A DNA stretch of 64,000 bases, from contig JAPFBL010000084.1 in assembly GCA_026182355.1 (NCBI GenBank), positions 9,717,501 through 9,781,500 of the forward strand. The letters are read 5' to 3'. The translations under genes were made by a program, and so were the position numbers. The DNA is from Hermatobates lingyangjiaoensis. Taxonomy: Eukaryota > Arthropoda > Insecta > Hemiptera > Hermatobatidae. Below are positions 1 through 11,829 of this stretch, piece after piece (the first letter of the stretch is position 1; the number at the start of each line of letters is the position of its first letter). The notes under the pieces are model-generated. The model had not been told where the DNA came from, ran no database searches, and was given only the letters and a program-made list of their open reading frames with translations.

Positions 1-463
1 TTTCGAATTTGTATTTGACATGTTTTGGTGCTCCTTACACCATCTTCAGAATCATGAATTTTACAATACAGAACAATAATTATTCAAAAAACAAAAAAAT
101 AAAATTAAATTACACAAACTAAGTGAACATAAGCAGGTTACACAGTCAGGTATGAGTTGCAGTGTTGATATCAGTTAGTGTATGTCGTGAGATCACTGAA
201 AGATCTGATGTTCCATCTACTGTAGAGCTTGAGCAATGCTGGTTACATCTTAATTTCATCCCGCTGTCTCTGCTGATGTTTACTTACTTTGTATAATTTA
301 TTTTTTTTTATTTTGATTAATTTTTGTTCATAAATGTAAAATGTAAAAATCATGGCGATCTAATCTTTAATTTGAACAACCTTGAATTGAAGAAAAAGTT
401 TGTAAGTTTGGAGAAACATTCAACGAAGTTAACTAAGGTGAAATCAGACATAACATTTTTAAA

Positions 464-605
464 TATATATATATATATATATATATATTGAGTAGCAGTT
501 TGCTTCTCAACGCGAGTACTTCGCACTTCTTCCCGATGACGACGGATGTCGAAATATCGAAGTGAGTTCTGTAGTGTCTTTCTGTGTTCTTTTCTATATG
601 TTAAA

Positions 606-650
<45 letters not shown>
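464..650. repeat. Two (TA)n tracts flanking a PLE terminus
   Basis: Uninterrupted TA dinucleotide runs at about 464-488 and 609-648 bracket a ribozyme-like sequence. Short predicted peptides rich in IYIYIY here are only translations of the TA tract and are not genes. Confidence 0.9.
533..554 (+). ncRNA. Degenerate hammerhead ribozyme-like core
   Basis: Reads CCGATGA, a short GAC...GTC hairpin, then GAAA. The canonical first core element is CTGANGA, so one core base differs and catalysis is doubtful. The downstream text (GAAATAT, then a GAAGTGAG-like block and TGTTCTTTTC) matches the intact-core copy at 54,847-54,867, so this belongs to the same Penelope-like terminus family. It sits between two (TA)n tracts, like most copies in the window. 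Confidence 0.5.
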
Positions 651-651
<1 letters not shown>

Positions 652-763
652 TTAATAAGACCTTCAAAAAACAATATTTCATTTTTTTAACTTTTGACAC
701 TGAAAGACAATTTCTAAGCAAATTTACAAATATTAACGAAGAAACCAGTATCACTGTGATTTT

Positions 764-1718
764 AATTTAAAATCGTATGGACAGATTTCTATCAAATCGC
801 AAAAAGAAAAATATTTTTTACTTTCATTTACTCTCTATAAAGCTTTTAGTCGGTGGTTAATATATTGGACAGAATAAAAGTAGAAATTAACCTTCTGAGT
901 CAAAAGTTGGAAAGCGGTCCTAGAATAGAGATAAACATATTTTAGAAGTCTCTGATTACGCTGATACGTATCTTAAACAAAGGCAGTAAAACATAGATGA
1001 TAAATATTAAAATTTATCTGATTTCATTTATTTGAGACTTCATGTGAGACTGAGAAACCAAGAATAACATTTGTGCGCAAATAATATGCCAGGAACGTTG
1101 GTCTTTCTACTTGTGCTTAAGCCAAGATGTTAGGAAAGTTTTATTTCATATATTTATTCCATGTATTTGCCTGGTACAGACGAAAGGTTTTTTGGAATAA
1201 TAGATTTTTTAATTTATTTTAGTAAATTAAATTAATAAACTGATAATTATTTTTTTTGCTAGTTATTCTTCTAAGTATGAATAATAACTACTAGAGATTA
1301 TTTATTGAAATGATTTATTTTTTTTTAGAGGAATAGAAATAATTTTTCGTGTACTAAACACAACAAAGTTGCAAGGTCTGACTGTTTCATAATTTGTAAT
1401 CATACGGGCGATTTTTTAAAACTTTTGTACACTATTTCAGATCACTTGAATGATCTGTGATCCCTATTTAAAAGCTCCTGCTAAACAAATTGGTATAGTT
1501 AACTTCATGTTGATTACTTCTATTCTACAAGGAAGAGTTTTCCAATTGTGTCTACGCTTAAATCCCAAAAATATTTATAAAAAAAAATTATTTCAAAATA
1601 GACTAAATTATTTAGAAAATAAAACAGCTTTAATGAAAATTTAAAATCTGACAGTTGGATTTTTCTAAATCTAATTCGAAACATCTTTTCTGTGACGTCA
1701 CCTAAGGTCTGTAAAGAA
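764..1718. other. A+T-rich stretch, no feature seen
   Basis: No coding pattern, RNA gene, inverted repeat or recognisable mobile element was found. Short open frames such as 1,450-1,644 have no recognisable motif and no splice context. Confidence 0.5.
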
Positions 1719-1720
1719 TT

Positions 1721-1968
1721 ACATTGTTATTTGTTTATTTTGACATTTATCTGTCAGTTAAGCTGGTGTTCTTACCAAGCAAGTTTCATATTGATGGTTT
1801 TTCAATTTAAGATCATATAATGCTTCATTTAATCACACTTGATTACATTCTTATTTGTTTATTTTGACATTCATCTGTCAGTTAAGCTGGTGTTCTTACC
1901 AAGCAAGTTTCATATTGATGGTTTTTCAATTTAAGATCATATAATGCTTCATTTAATCACACTTCATT
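1721..1968. repeat. Tandem duplication, 2 x 124 bp
   Basis: Two head-to-tail copies, 1,721-1,844 and 1,845-1,968, differ at only a few bases (for example TTTATCTGTC against TTCATCTGTC). Near-identity implies a recent local duplication. The unit has no recognisable coding content. Confidence 0.92.
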
Positions 1969-2439
1969 CCACTAATGAAAATAACACGTGTAAGTTAATT
2001 ATTGTTTTTCAATCAGTCATACATATTCGTATTTATCTTTAGTACTGCTCTAAGGGAGCAAAATTTGGCTCATTTATCATTTAGCATATGATTTAGTAAT
2101 GGTCGAACCATATAATCAAATTCATTCTTAATGTTAATGATTGTTCTTTTTAAATTAATGCGTACAATCCTAAGTTCCTAAATATCGTTTATTTAATGGT
2201 ATGAATTATGTTAGTTTATATTTGACAGTAGCATTAAAGAAAATCTTGATTAACATTAAAGTGTTTCCTTGTTCAAATCCCTTATCAGATCTGCCTAATC
2301 TCATGCTACCATACCTCTTCAAAAGAAGCACATATTACCTTTCTATGTGCCAGATAAGATCCGGGACTCTACCTTAACTGTTGGATTTATTTGTTTGTTT
2401 TTACTTTACTATTAGTAAAATATAGTAATCATAAACAAT

Positions 2440-2940
2440 TCGTGATTTTGATACAGCCATGTATCTAAGCGATTGTGGGCACGCTACTGGACAGTTTGAA
2501 GGATCAAATTCATATTTTATAGGAAAATCGGTCCAATAGTGTAGATATACTCCATTGTTTTTCAGAAATATTTAGTGATGGAAAAATAACTTTTCTTGAG
2601 AAAAATATGATTTTCTAAAAATGTTTTTCCTCTTGAGTACTAAATTTAGAGTCCTTAAATTTTAGTACTTTTATAGGCTTAACAGTTGCAATTAGAGAGA
2701 ATATGTCAGAATTGTTCAATACAAGAAAATATATCTTTTGCAATAAAATGTAAATCTTTTGACTTATGCGTGACTTTGAAAGCTGTCGTACACGATACGG
2801 ATCACACAGCTTGTCGGTTGTAATAAAATTTTACCACAAAATATAAATTCATAAAAGAATGGGCTGAATTTATATTTTTTTAATTACATGGACAAAAATG
2901 GGTGCTGTGTTACATTTTATGATATCAACAAATGTTTATT
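2440..2940 (+). repeat. Dispersed repeat family A, copy 1
   Basis: Shares an ordered series of blocks with the copies near 18.1-18.4 and 46.2-46.9 kb: GGATCAAATTCATATTTTA, then a GTGTAGAT-like block, a CAATATT block, TTTTTCCTC near a CTAA run, and later a TAATAAAATTTTACC / GGGCTGAA series. Copies are diverged by indels and base changes, so this is an old interspersed repeat. No coding motif was recognised in it, and its class is unknown. Confidence 0.65.
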
Positions 2941-3130
2941 TTTAGTCTAATCAGCTAACTGTAGAAGTATGAATACTTTTTGACAAAACTCAACATAAAA
3001 TTGGTATACTATCAAAAATTTCCACAAAATTTTGACTAAGGCAGAAGACAATAAAGCTATAAAAACTGAAAACTCAACTTAGAATAATAGATTACCAACG
3101 ATTCAAAAATTAATGATGAATCGAGAAACA

Positions 3131-3180
3131 ATAATTTAACTCTCATGTGGATACATATAAAAAAGCAATGCAGGAAAATG
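3131..3180 (+). pseudogene. Possible non-LTR retrotransposon RNase H fragment
   Basis: A frame reads LTLMWIH and is near-identical in DNA to the better piece at 9,394 (LTLMWIPGY). The latter resembles the W-(I/V)-P-G-H block of the RNase H domain in some non-LTR retrotransposons. Only one block is visible, so this is a weak call resting on the similarity of the two copies. Confidence 0.25.
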
Positions 3181-4059
3181 AAACAGTGTTCTGTTTGGAT
3201 AAAGTTGCAGCAATTGATAAACGGATAAAGAAGAAAACAGATAAAAGTGAGTATTCAACCGTGTGTAATTTAGTTTAGAAAATTCATTCCTACTGAAACT
3301 GTATTTCTAAGAAAATTTTAACTACACTATTTCTTAATTACTACCTTTAAATAATTCAGATTTTCCATGAAAGAGGTTTGAATCCTTTGTTCACCTTTTA
3401 TCTGAATGCAGATAGGCAGTCACCTTGAAGTGGATAAAGATTTTTGGAAAACTATATCTTTAACAAATAAAAGTGAGAGATAATTCTCAGGAGAAAAGTT
3501 TTAAAGTTCCATAAAGAAATTAAATCGAATGCTTATTCTAAAAAGATAAAGGGAAGCTCAATACACAAATATGGTAGCGGTATATCAGGCTCTCAGCTTA
3601 ATCATAACAATAAGCTGTTTGCATTTTGGTGATAACAATTCTCATTTTTTACTATAAACACAAGTACATGATAGATTACACTTGCTGTTATAACACTTGC
3701 TGGTCTTAATTTAGCAATCCATGAAACAAAGACGGACTTGGTGTTTCCTTGTTTTATTACTGGAGACTGTCTTGAACGCTTATAGTAATCAAAATATATG
3801 GAATTTTTATTGTAATTATTAATGTTATGTTAATTTTTTTTGACAAACTTTCATTGTTTAATAGTGGACCGTCTAGCGAAAAAAAAAAACATTTTGTTAA
3901 GCTATAAAATATTCCATAAAACCACTGTTTGTCGATGTAATTTGAACAAAAAAGCATTCTCTCATTCTTCTGAATGTTCTTTTTTTGGGTATAAGTTCAT
4001 TGTGATTCATCAAACGATGTGACTTGTATCCCGTCCACAAGCTTTTGGAATCCTAAGTC

Positions 4060-4450
4060 AAAAATATTGCATTTTACATCAGAACTTACCTTTGCAGTTA
4101 TTTAAATGTTTTAAACTTTTTTTCGGTTAGTGCTGTTAGTTTGATATTAATTCCAAAAGCGCAGAACACTGGACATAGTATTTTAGGGGGAAAAAGTTTC
4201 TTAATATCACATTTTAGATAAGAAAGGAATATTTTAAAGATGCAATATTGTCCAAAAACTGTTGAACACATTTACATTAAAGAATCCAATATTGAGTAAA
4301 ATATGAATTTGATCCATCAAACGCCGTGGCCTGTCTCTGCAAACGTTTATATACACTCCATTTCCCCTATACACACACACTGACGCATACACAGACATCA
4401 TCCAAAAAACGTTTCAAGTGGACTTTAGGGACCTTAAAACATGTACATTT
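4060..4450 (-). repeat. Dispersed repeat family A, copy 2 (inverted)
   Basis: On the minus strand it carries the same block order as the other copies: a TTTTAAGGTCCCTAAAG start, a GTGTGTGTATA stretch, CAGGCCAC, TTTGATGGATCAAATTCATA, and a TGTGTTCAACAG / GACAATATT block. It lies opposite in orientation to copy 1. No coding content was recognised. Confidence 0.65.
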
Positions 4451-4654
4451 CTCAAAATACTGAAATAGAGTTTTTTTTTTGAGATGGTACTTGTAATAAA
4501 GTCATTAAGCTCACAGGTTGCAGGCTTAAAGGAGACTTATATATATCTTCTTTGAAGTTTTTAAAGTTACCTAGGGTCCGGGTCAGGGACTGATTGAACC
4601 TGAGCACAGAAAAATTCATTAAAAATAAGTCGATGAGGATTAACATCGATTGGA

Positions 4655-4752
4655 ACGGGTAGGTTACTACGATGACAATGGAAGCCTTGTGACAATTCAA
4701 ATGTATACTCAGCTTAGTGGAATCAAATCCAATATAAAAAGTATGACATCGG
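4655..4752 (+). repeat. Dispersed repeat family B, copy 1
   Basis: The GAAGCC-TTGTGACAATTCA ... CTCAGCTTAGT ... AATCAAA blocks reappear in the same order at 63,210-63,302. Only these two copies were noticed. Function and class are unknown. A 103-residue open frame on the other strand has no recognisable motif. Confidence 0.6.
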
Positions 4753-4779
4753 GTACAGTCCACAGAGTAAACAGTAAAG

Positions 4780-6350
4780 CAGTCTTACTTTCCTTCACCT
4801 CAGGGTATAAATGAGTGTTATTTCCAATTTCTTATTTATATGAGGATATTAGTCCTTAATCCTCTGAGTTGACTGGCGTAGATGTCAAAGCGTCTACCCA
4901 AGAAGGTCCAACTTGGCCTTGGCTCTTTTAAAATAGTTTCACCAGTTTGAATGACATAAGTATTGAAAGAAATAATTAAGAGCAATGTATAATGAAAGAT
5001 GATAGTGACAAGCTAACCATTGTTACATACTACTTGTGACCTCTTTGTAAAAAGAACTACCAGATCAAGAAATACGTATGAAAAGAAAAAAAAATCACAA
5101 ATGTAACTCATACTCCTGTACATAAGAATGACTAGCACTTAACAATCTAGAAAAATAACGATGAATTAATTGTATTGTTCTAAAAGCACATAGAAGGAAT
5201 GCATATCATCAAAATAACTTGAAAAATAATGAAGTATGTACATAAATATTAAAAGAAAAAAATTGTTATAGTAGATTCAAAATCATACATAAATATTCAA
5301 TGATCCATGCTTAAATGTGCAATTAAAAAAAAGTTCTGGAATAATGAAACCCTTCGAAGCAAGGAAGTGCCAAGTAGAACTATTTAGGTAGCGCAGGGTC
5401 CTCCGTGCTACTCTATGCAGAACAAGATGTATGCATCTACAGTTCTTCCATTTACTTTCAGCGTTAAGGAGGAGCAAAATCTATCTTCAAAACTTCACAC
5501 ATTTTCAAGCTGTGCTATTTAAAACTATATATCTTGTTTAAACTAAACTATTTAGATAAAAAATTGCCCATTTAGATAACAAATTGCCATAAAGAGAGCT
5601 ATAGTGAGAGAGAGAGTGGAAGTGAATTCTCCTTTATACATTAAAATAATAGCATTTGAAAAAAAATTAAAGTATAAGTATAAAAAAGCATATTATGTAA
5701 AATGTTCCGAAGAAGAGAATGGAAGTGATTCAGATTGAAAATAAAATCTTAGAAAGCTATGGGATTTAGTTCCCTTTTTAAAAAAAATATATAATATATA
5801 TAATATAAAAATAAACATATATATTATTAGTACCACAGAGGTTAGGAGCAAATTTGCTACTATTCCCCCTGGTTATTTCTTTTTTCCCTCCTCGTCTGGT
5901 AGATGCACTGTTTATCTGGTAGATTTTCCATTGTAAGCTTTTTTCCACTTGACGGGCCACTACTAATACTTAACGACGAGAGTCAAATATAGATTATTCA
6001 TTATGTGTAACTTGAAGTATTGTCCTCGTTGAGTATTTTTTTTTATATAACATATACATCGGTTAGTTTTAGTTTGCCTTTTAAACCATACAACTTTTAG
6101 CTTGATCACCACGAATGTAGAAAGATTGAAGTGGGTCACTTTTGCAACAAAGTATATATACTATTAATTTGTTAAATTTTTTTTATAATATCATAAAATC
6201 ATTTTTATAATATCATCAAAGATATAATTATATAATAAATTATTTAACGTTTCTTTTGATAAAAAAGAAATGTTGTCTCATAAATATACTGTTTAATAGA
6301 ATATTAACAATATTTATGTGCACTATTGTTATTATTACCATTTGTATATA
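4780..6350. other. A+T-rich stretch, no feature seen
   Basis: Only simple runs (for example a GA-rich patch near 5,605 and TA-rich text near 5,790) were seen. Short open frames at 5,283-5,477 and 5,778-5,960 (minus) show no family motif. Confidence 0.45.
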
Positions 6351-6370
6351 AGATATATATACCAGTAACA

Positions 6371-6395
6371 ATACCAGTAACAATGTTACTGGTAT
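6371..6395. repeat. Short perfect inverted repeat
   Basis: ATACCAGTAAC and GTTACTGGTAT flank three bases. A further diverged half-copy (ACCAGTAACA) lies just upstream. No associated gene, so no terminator role is inferred. Confidence 0.7.
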
Positions 6396-7185
6396 TATAT
6401 ACAGTAACAATATGTTACAGCAACTTTAAATTCACGAACTTTTTACTGATCAATGTTTCGAGCAATTTTCTGCTCTTCTAGATGGAGCAGGCTGTCCAAT
6501 AGGATTGTAAAATAGGCTAGCCTATGACAGTGTGCATAATGAACAATGCCTATTAAACGGCTGCTGTGACAGCTCTAACCAAAAGAGAAGAATATATATT
6601 GAAAGATTGGGACCAGTAATATGATCGAGAATATGAAGCTGCTGTGGTATTTAACAACACATACCAGAAGGACAACCTGCTATCCATATATAGTGTCCAC
6701 TATTAGTTTGGAGAAAGGTTGTAGAAGCTCTCCAGAGTTGGACAACTTACATATTAAAAATTATATCTTTTGTTGTTGATCAACTAACTAAGAAAATTAT
6801 TGTGTTTCGTATAAACTCGAATTTGTCTTAGAGATATTTTATGTATATTAATACAATAAGTCAGTACAATTAATTTTTTTTTGTATTTTATCATCAATAT
6901 AATTAAGTGTTATTATTAATAAAAAAATACGTAAACATGGTAATGATTCTGTAATTTTTTAAAATAAGTATTTTTATTATGTTTGGAATATTTTTGATCA
7001 AATAATTTATTTTAATTAATACTTCCATAAAGGAAGATTTTCTAATTTTTGTATGACTTAAAAGTATTATGGAATTTGTAACAGAACGATATGTAATTTT
7101 ATATATAAAAAGATTTCACATAAACAAGTGAAATAACAATCAATGATCAAACCACAATATGAAATGGGAAAACAAGACTAAGATC

Positions 7186-7214
7186 TTTCAACCGTAACAA
7201 GCGGTCTTCGTCAG
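7186..7214 (-). ncRNA. Hammerhead ribozyme motif (GACCG family)
   Basis: On the minus strand: CTGACGA, a stem II formed by ACCG and CGGT with flanking pairs around a CTTGTTA loop, then GAAA. The outside sequences GACT (5') and AGTC (3') can pair as stem I. After GAAA comes the self-complementary GATC, which gives almost no intramolecular stem III. Minimal stem III hammerheads that work best as dimers are described for Penelope-like elements; activity here is inferred, not shown. Confidence 0.75.
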
Positions 7215-7240
7215 AGTCAAATTAAATTGGTTTTTTGACT

Positions 7241-7269
7241 CTGACGAAGACCGCTTGTTACGGTTGAAA
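7241..7269 (+). ncRNA. Hammerhead ribozyme motif (GACCG family)
   Basis: Mirror copy of the motif in the left arm. CTGACGA at 7,241-7,247, stem II ACCG/CGGT, GAAA at 7,266-7,269, with GACT before and AGTC after available for stem I. The core is fully canonical. Confidence 0.77.
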
Positions 7270-8759
7270 GATCTTAGTCTTGTTTTCCCATTTCATATTG
7301 TGGTTTGATCAGTAATTTTATATGTACTCTGTAACGCATTGGCAACTAACAACTGTCTTACAAAAAATACTTGGACTATTTTTGTTTAATTGTACTAGGT
7401 CCATTAATCTCATATTTGAAAACTATTGGCGCCTATATAAAAAATAATGAATACGTTTTCATATATTCTTTAATTGCAAATTATGTATTGTAATTATGCT
7501 TCAACGTAACCAAACGAATTCAATTTGGGTACTCGCCAAAAAATGTGCATAGAATTATTTGTTAGAATGACATTTCCTTTAAACCAATATTATTTTTAAA
7601 TAATACATTTACGTATATGGAAAAATGTAAATGTAATAATACATTACATTTAAATTTATATGTAGTTGTATTAACTGCTTCATCCTAGACCGCCATTGTA
7701 ATATGTGTGTATCCGGAAATATGATAAACCAGAACACCGTCATCATTGCGATGGTAAGATGTTTCTTTAGAAACAATTAATCAGTTATTGGGTAAAAATT
7801 TGCTTGGTTTTTAATTAAATGTATGTGCGTAAGAAGAATATACTTCTTTTGACACAATAGTACACAGAAATTAGCCTTCATGACATTTTCTATTTATGTT
7901 AAGAGATGTAAACAATGCATTAGATTTGGTAGCAGTAATCTTTTAGAAGTCATTTGAAGTCTACAATTGACATAGCTGCAGAAACCGAAGGATGAATTGC
8001 TTACTAATATAAACAGCTGGTACCTCATTTCTTTGATTCATTGGCGCCTTGCTTTCTTAAATCTTTCGTTATTTTATTTCATGAATAAGTAATTTTATTC
8101 AAATTTTCTCAGCTAGAAATAAAAACTATATCTAGGGTAACACAAATCATAAAACGATCAAAATGTTTACCTTAAAAATATAAAATAAAATCATTTTAAT
8201 AAGAATAACAGTAAAAACAGTAGATTGTTATATGAAGATTTGGATGGTGACAGAGGAAACATCATTTTCATTTAAGCGATTCCATGTTTTTCTCATGATC
8301 ATTTTAGCAATAATGAGGATGAATGAAATTTGCATAAATTGGTTTTAACATTATTAAACAGACATGTTTGTTAATTAATTATTCATTGAAAATCTTAATT
8401 TTTGTCCAATGGGTGGTTAAGATTGTTGTTAAAAGGAACAAAATCATGAACTTACAAACTGAAGTAGATTTGACTGTAAATACTATTTAAACATGTTGAG
8501 CTATATAAAACTAATGCAAACATGTGTAAAGAGTACTGCAACAACTGCTGAGAAATCAAACCAGTTCTAATAAACCTTTTGTATCTGAAAAACTACGGGG
8601 AAATAACTTCTTTTCTACTACGGGAACTATTTCTTTTATAACTTTTATTAATCGTAACTATAAATTAATAAGTCATAAAGTTCTCATAAACACGTAGTGA
8701 TGAATTTTAGCTAGATATATTGATTTGTCCTTTATTATAAGTGAAGCATAGTAATTATG

Positions 8760-8832
8760 AAAATATTTGAGATTTTGACAAATTTAGACGTCTTTAGGTC
8801 CTCTGACTTTTTTTTGAAAATTTTTTTATGAG

Positions 8833-8896
<64 letters not shown>

Positions 8897-9100
8897 CTTG
8901 CGAAGATAGTGTAACTAAATATTTATGTACACGATAGAGATTACACTGTTTGATGTATTAAATTCATTTTACCTAAAAATGTCTCCTGTAATGTACCTGA
9001 ACAGTCCTGATTAGTTTTTGGGCAATATTGCATATTTGAAAAGTCACCTTTTTGGTAAATATGAGATTATTTCTTCGAAATTACTAACTCCAGAATGTTA
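8760..9100 (+). repeat. Dispersed repeat family A, copy 3, with (TA)n(GT)n
   Basis: Begins with a TTTAGGTCCTCTGAC block equivalent to the GGTCC start of other copies. It then has a compound (TA)n(GT)n tract at about 8,838-8,895 where the others have a GT-rich stretch, followed by GGGCAATATTGCATATTTGA and CTAACTCC blocks. The microsatellite seems to be an expansion of a GT-rich segment internal to the repeat. Confidence 0.6.
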
Positions 9101-9393
9101 TATTTTTATGAATATATTAAACTAATAGTAGTTTTAATCGAAACAAATTTCAGATTTTTTCAATGATCAAAAAGATTAGATTATGCGGGTTTCATAATAT
9201 ATGAAATATATAATATACTTCCTGCCAAAATAACTAGGATAATGTTTTGTGTGAAGCGCATTCTAAAAAATGTCTAAAAAATCTGGGTTATATATTTTAT
9301 CAGATATAAAACCTTACTAAATGCTTTGAAATCCATAGTTTTTATTCGAAATTAATGTAACAATCTCTGATAATCATACCAGTAAAAATAAGT

Positions 9394-9500
9394 TAACTCT
9401 CATGTGGATTCCTGGATACATGAGAAAATGTAGAAGGCTATGAGGCAAGCGGACCGGTAGGCAATGGTTTGAGCCAAACGAAACTTCTGTGGCCCGGAGT
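9394..9500 (+). pseudogene. Non-LTR retrotransposon RNase H-like remnant
   Basis: A frame starting at 9,394 reads LTLMWIPGYMRKCRRL, a stop, then GKRTG. This resembles the W-IPGH-G-x-GN-x-AD-x-LAK strip of RNase H domains in non-LTR retrotransposons. It is interrupted and short. A minus-strand frame at 9,733-9,927 (HTDG...VGVAFTD) faintly resembles the start of the same domain, in the opposite orientation. Both calls are tentative. Confidence 0.35.
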
Positions 9501-10538
9501 CTTTTGGCACTCTCCTTGAAGGTGAAAACTAGGCCACATCTTTAAGTAGTAAAAGACATTTGGTAAATTATACTTAAAATCTATATATAAGTGAGAGATA
9601 CTTTTTGAAAAAAAATTAATGGAATCATTAAATAATTTAAAATTTGAAGTTGTTTTTAGAAACTAGAACAAGGATTCCAGTTTTATTATAACTGATATAA
9701 TTGATCCAACTACATTAAAGCAAATGAAGTCATTAAATTACATATGCTTTTAATCGTACTTTCCCATAGAGTTTGTTATTACGTCCACATGATAGCCAAA
9801 TTAAAATAAAATCAAGACTACCAATGAGTTTGATATTACAGTATATTGACTTATAGTAAAAATCAGTAAATGCTACTCCAACTTTTTTTCCAACGCCATC
9901 TGTGTGACTGCATTTATACGTAACCAAAAAATTTTGTTTTGATGCTATGTGGCCAGGTAAGCTACAAGCTTAGAATCCCTGATATGAACATTAACCTGAG
10001 TGAACTGAACAAACTGACGCAATTTTAAACGGTTATTCCTCATATCACCATTCTACCTATTCCATAATAGCTCTCAAAACAAACTAAAAACATTCATTTG
10101 ATCCAATATAATAATTAATTTAATTCTGTTTTTAGTATTCTCATTCAGAATTAGTTATTTTATCTTATATATCGATAAAAAGAGACATCCATTTAGATAA
10201 GTTATAATTTTTTTGTTTTACTATTACAATATTATCACTCATTTCACATTTTATAACATATCACACCTTCATTAAAAAAAAAAAATAGTCAACAATTTCA
10301 AAACAGCCAACAGAAAATTGTTTACTACTGTTTAAAAAAAATGGATTTTCTTTAATTAAAATTATTAATTAATATTAATTACCCATTTGTATATAATTGT
10401 GATGATGACTGACTATTGACATAAAACTTGGCGCTCATAATATATTGTTAAAATAAAAAATATGTTGAAGAAAGTGTAATTTGTTATTGTTAATAAAGGA
10501 TAGTTTTTATAAACACACGGCTAAATATATATATAAAG

Positions 10539-10752
10539 TTCAATGTAGATGATGAAACAGAGAAATTAATAATACACACTTAGTGTCTCTAATTCTCTGT
10601 TTGAACCGTCTTGTGGAGAGATAAGACAGGGAAGCAAAGCGCACTGGTACCCTTCGTTTCCTCTCTTATCTCTCCAGAAGACGGTTCAAACCGAGATTTA
10701 GAGATTGTAAGTGTGTGTTATTATTTCTCTATGTTTCTTCATCTACATTGAA
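10539..10752. repeat. Inverted dimer of a Penelope-like terminus (GGTTCAAACC family)
   Basis: Outer arms TTCAATGTAGATGATGAAAC... and its complement near 10,715-10,752 are inverted copies. Each side carries a CGGTTCAAAC block. The right-hand unit shares its full text with 26.5 kb and 55.5 kb, including the TCTCTTATCTCTCC lead-in and GTAAGTGTGT tail. Confidence 0.8.
10675..10696 (+). ncRNA. Degenerate hammerhead ribozyme-like core
   Basis: Reads CAGAAGA, GGTTCAAACC hairpin, GAGA. Both core boxes carry a substitution relative to CTGANGA and GAAA, whereas the copy at 26,512-26,533 is intact. Probably dead. Confidence 0.45.
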
Positions 10753-11039
10753 TTTCTTTGTCCGTTTTGGAATCCTATTTTCATCGAACAACTATACATA
10801 TATATACCGTACATGTATATAAAAAGTATATATAAATAACACTCTATATATGTATATGTTTACCATAACACTTCATTTCTTGTAGACGACCGTTAAAAAG
10901 AGCCGAAAGTTTAAATATGAATCCTAGTGTTTAATTTTCATTTGTACTTCTGTCTGCTTTCAATATATATATATATATATTTGATGTAATTTTTTTGAGG
11001 TTTGAGATCCAATGATTTTAACTAGTCCTTTTGCCGACG

Positions 11040-11067
11040 TTTCGACATATATTTATGTCATCTTCAG
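11040..11067 (-). ncRNA. Hammerhead ribozyme motif (GACATA family)
   Basis: Minus strand: CTGAAGA, a 6-bp stem II (GACATA / TATGTC) closed by a four-base loop, then GAAA followed by CGTC. GCC before the core and GGC after GTC can form stem I. Canonical in all core positions. Confidence 0.8.
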
Positions 11068-11714
11068 GGCTACAACATGATTGTTTTACAATTAGCACTA
11101 CTATTACTACTATTTGGTAATTTATTACATTTTAATATGTACAGTAACAAAGAGGAATTTATTGATAAATCAGTTATTACGACTATGGATTATTTTGTTA
11201 TACATTGACATAAGGATATTGTTATAATTATTCTATTGGTTTAGAATTATTGCATAAGTATAGAGATCACTATTTGATTACCTTGGAAACTGTTTATGTT
11301 GCAGCATTCTTATTTAATACTGTTTCATGATGGCTACTATTTGTTTTCTGGGAGGTTTCTTTACGGTTATGTTCTCTTTTGCTTGTTTGAGTACCAAAGC
11401 AAAAGAGAACATAACCGTAAAGAAACCTCCCAGAAAACAAATAGTAGCCATCATGAAACAGTATTAAATAAGAATGCTGCAACATAAACAGATTTCCAAG
11501 GTAATCAAATAGTGATCTCTATACTTATGCAATAATTCTAAACCAATAGAATAATTATAACAATATCCTTATATCAATGTATAACAAAATAATCCATAGT
11601 CGTAATAACTGATTTATCAATAAATTCCTCTTTGTTACTATACATATTAAAATGTAATAAATTACCAAATAGTAGTAATAGTAGTGCTAACTGTAAAACA
11701 ATCATGTTTTAGCC

Positions 11715-11742
11715 CTGAAGATGACATAAATATATGTCGAAA
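11715..11742 (+). ncRNA. Hammerhead ribozyme motif (GACATA family)
   Basis: CTGAAGA 11,715-11,721, stem II GACATA/TATGTC, GAAA 11,739-11,742, then CGTC and GGC, which can pair with the GCC just upstream. Inverted partner of the motif at 11,040. Canonical core. Confidence 0.8.
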
Positions 11743-11829
11743 CGTCGGCAAAAGGACTAGTTAAAATCATTGGACCTCAAACCTCAAAAAAATTACATCA
11801 TATAAATATTGGGTCAAGAAAACAAATCA

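Larger units (their letters stand above)
7144..7311. repeat. Inverted dimer of a Penelope-like terminus
   Basis: Arms of about 78 bp (7,144-7,221 and 7,234-7,311) are near-perfect inverted copies around a 12-bp spacer. Each arm starts or ends with TGATCAAACCACAAT and contains one hammerhead core pointing away from the centre. The same unit recurs at 36.5 kb and 62.5 kb and as single copies near 13.5 and 53.4 kb, so it is a dispersed family rather than a private palindrome. Confidence 0.9.
10982..11800. repeat. Large near-perfect palindrome, ~400-bp arms, PLE-derived
   Basis: Arms 10,982-11,384 and 11,397-11,800 are near-perfect reverse complements about a ~12-bp centre. Each arm has a hammerhead core near its outer end, flanked by GACGTTTCGACATA-type text, then about 300 bp of A+T-rich sequence. 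Because the arms match, two 63-residue open frames on opposite strands at 11,294-11,487 are near-identical; they are a consequence of the palindrome, not genes. Low arm divergence suggests recent origin or ongoing gene conversion. Confidence 0.93.

Noticed and set aside
4452..4763. 103-residue minus-strand frame
   Set aside because: Covers part of repeat family B; no domain and not conserved as a frame in the copy at 63.2 kb.
6456..6482. Possible hammerhead (minus strand, GAGCA/TGCTC hairpin then GAAAC)
   Set aside because: Hairpin and GAAA are present, but the first box (expected CTGANGA) is absent; reads CTAGAA. Isolated, without family members nearby.
11294..11487. Identical 63-residue proteins on both strands
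   Set aside because: They lie symmetrically about the palindrome centre; identity is a trivial consequence of the inverted arms.
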